DNA of 23,195 nucleotides from an uncultured Collinsella sp. (GTDB lineage: Bacteria > Actinomycetota > Coriobacteriia > Coriobacteriales > Coriobacteriaceae), in the NCBI GenBank assembly GCA_902494035.1, contig CABURV010000030.1, forward strand, positions 1 to 23,195. The letters run 5' to 3'. The position numbers and the translations under genes are program-made. A model generated the notes under the pieces. That model had not been told where the DNA came from, searched no databases, and worked only from the letters and a program-made list of their open reading frames with translations. Positions 22,802 to 23,195 of this stretch are shown in pieces; the stretch's first letter is position 1, and every line of letters starts with the position of its first letter.

Positions 22802-23195
22802 ATGAGACAGCATAAACTCTGGCTCTGCGCGCTGCTGGTGCTGCTGCTGGCCGCGCTGGGCGCGTTCGGCGCGGCGGCGGAAACCACCGTCGGCATGTCG
22901 GGCGCGGGCAGCTTCAAGATGGAGCAGGTCTATGTCAATGTGCCGGAGCTGGATGTCTACTTTTACGCATTGGACGGGGACGGCAACTCCTACTCACCCA
23001 TCAAGGTGCAGGCGGCAGGCCCGGAGCTGACGCTCGGGGACCGCAGGCTGGAGGTCCGCTCTGTGGCGGCGGCCAGCGACCCGATCTGCTACATTCTGGC
23101 GCTGGACAACAGCAAAAGCATCGCACCATCGGAGTTTTATACGATGCTTGGCGGGGTGCGCAAGCTCATCAACGCGATGGGCGACGATGACCAGC
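22802..23195 (+). CDS. VWA-domain secreted or membrane protein, 3' truncated by window end
   Basis: The first 131 residues are visible. Residues 1-26 are a signal peptide or signal anchor (basic MRQHK, Leu/Ala core, GAAAE). After a beta-rich linker, ICYILALDNSKSI shows the D-x-S-x-S MIDAS motif that opens a von Willebrand factor A domain, followed by a helix (YTMLGGVRKLINAM). Such proteins bind ligands or other proteins at the surface through a divalent metal. GGGGAGGA precedes the ATG. It lies close behind the DivIVA-like gene. The rest of the protein is beyond the window. Confidence 0.75.
   Translation, partial: MRQHKLWLCALLVLLLAALGAFGAAAETTVGMSGAGSFKMEQVYVNVPELDVYFYALDGDGNSYSPIKVQAAGPELTLGDRRLEVRSVAAASDPICYILALDNSKSIAPSEFYTMLGGVRKLINAMGDDDQ

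Overview
The window looks like a chromosomal segment of a high-GC, Gram-positive gut actinobacterium of the class Coriobacteriia, most likely Collinsella or a close relative. This is inferred from protein style, the SUF gene set, a sortase-type wall protein and the GGGtGRT gene pair; no search was run. The last ~1.9 kb (from about 21,320) reads differently: a DivIVA-like coiled-coil gene and a VWA lipoprotein/secreted gene in the style of Faecalibacterium-like Clostridia. That junction is either a real neighbourhood or an assembly chimera.

Left block (1-7,062), surface polysaccharide. Five genes on the minus strand form one tight operon: four family-2 glycosyltransferases arranged as an alternating duplicated pair (A'-B'-A-B in transcription order, starting at 4,629), then the first 68 codons of another gene running off the left edge. 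Facing the other way are a membrane acyltransferase (4,742-5,872) and a GlfT1-like glycosyltransferase (6,043-7,062). Together they suggest assembly and acyl decoration of a cell-surface glycan.

Middle block (7,087-11,445), accessory genes. It holds a degenerate AAA-ATPase-like/PD-(D/E)XK protein, a secreted wall protein with a lysozyme-like N-terminal domain, a Ser/Asp/Gly-rich stalk and an MPKTG sorting signal, and a HEPN/MNT (HepT-MntA) toxin-antitoxin pair.

Fe-S block (11,432-17,691). An IscR-like Rrf2 regulator is divergent from a sufC-sufB-sufD-sufS-sufU operon. Two 31-bp palindromic operator-like sites lie between them. The regulator is transcribed toward the toxin-antitoxin genes and probably co-transcribed with them. 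A strong terminator closes the suf operon.

Mobile/structured block (17,692-19,504). A palindrome-rich non-coding stretch precedes a RAYT-type Y1 transposase whose usual catalytic Tyr position is Ser. It is followed by a two-gene operon: an NifU-like Fe-S scaffold and the GGGtGRT protein of unknown function, ending in a perfect terminator (21,286-21,319). The best candidate for an undescribed system is this scaffold/GGGtGRT pair. Runners-up are the Rrf2-controlled suf/HEPN-MNT arrangement and the degenerate ATPase.
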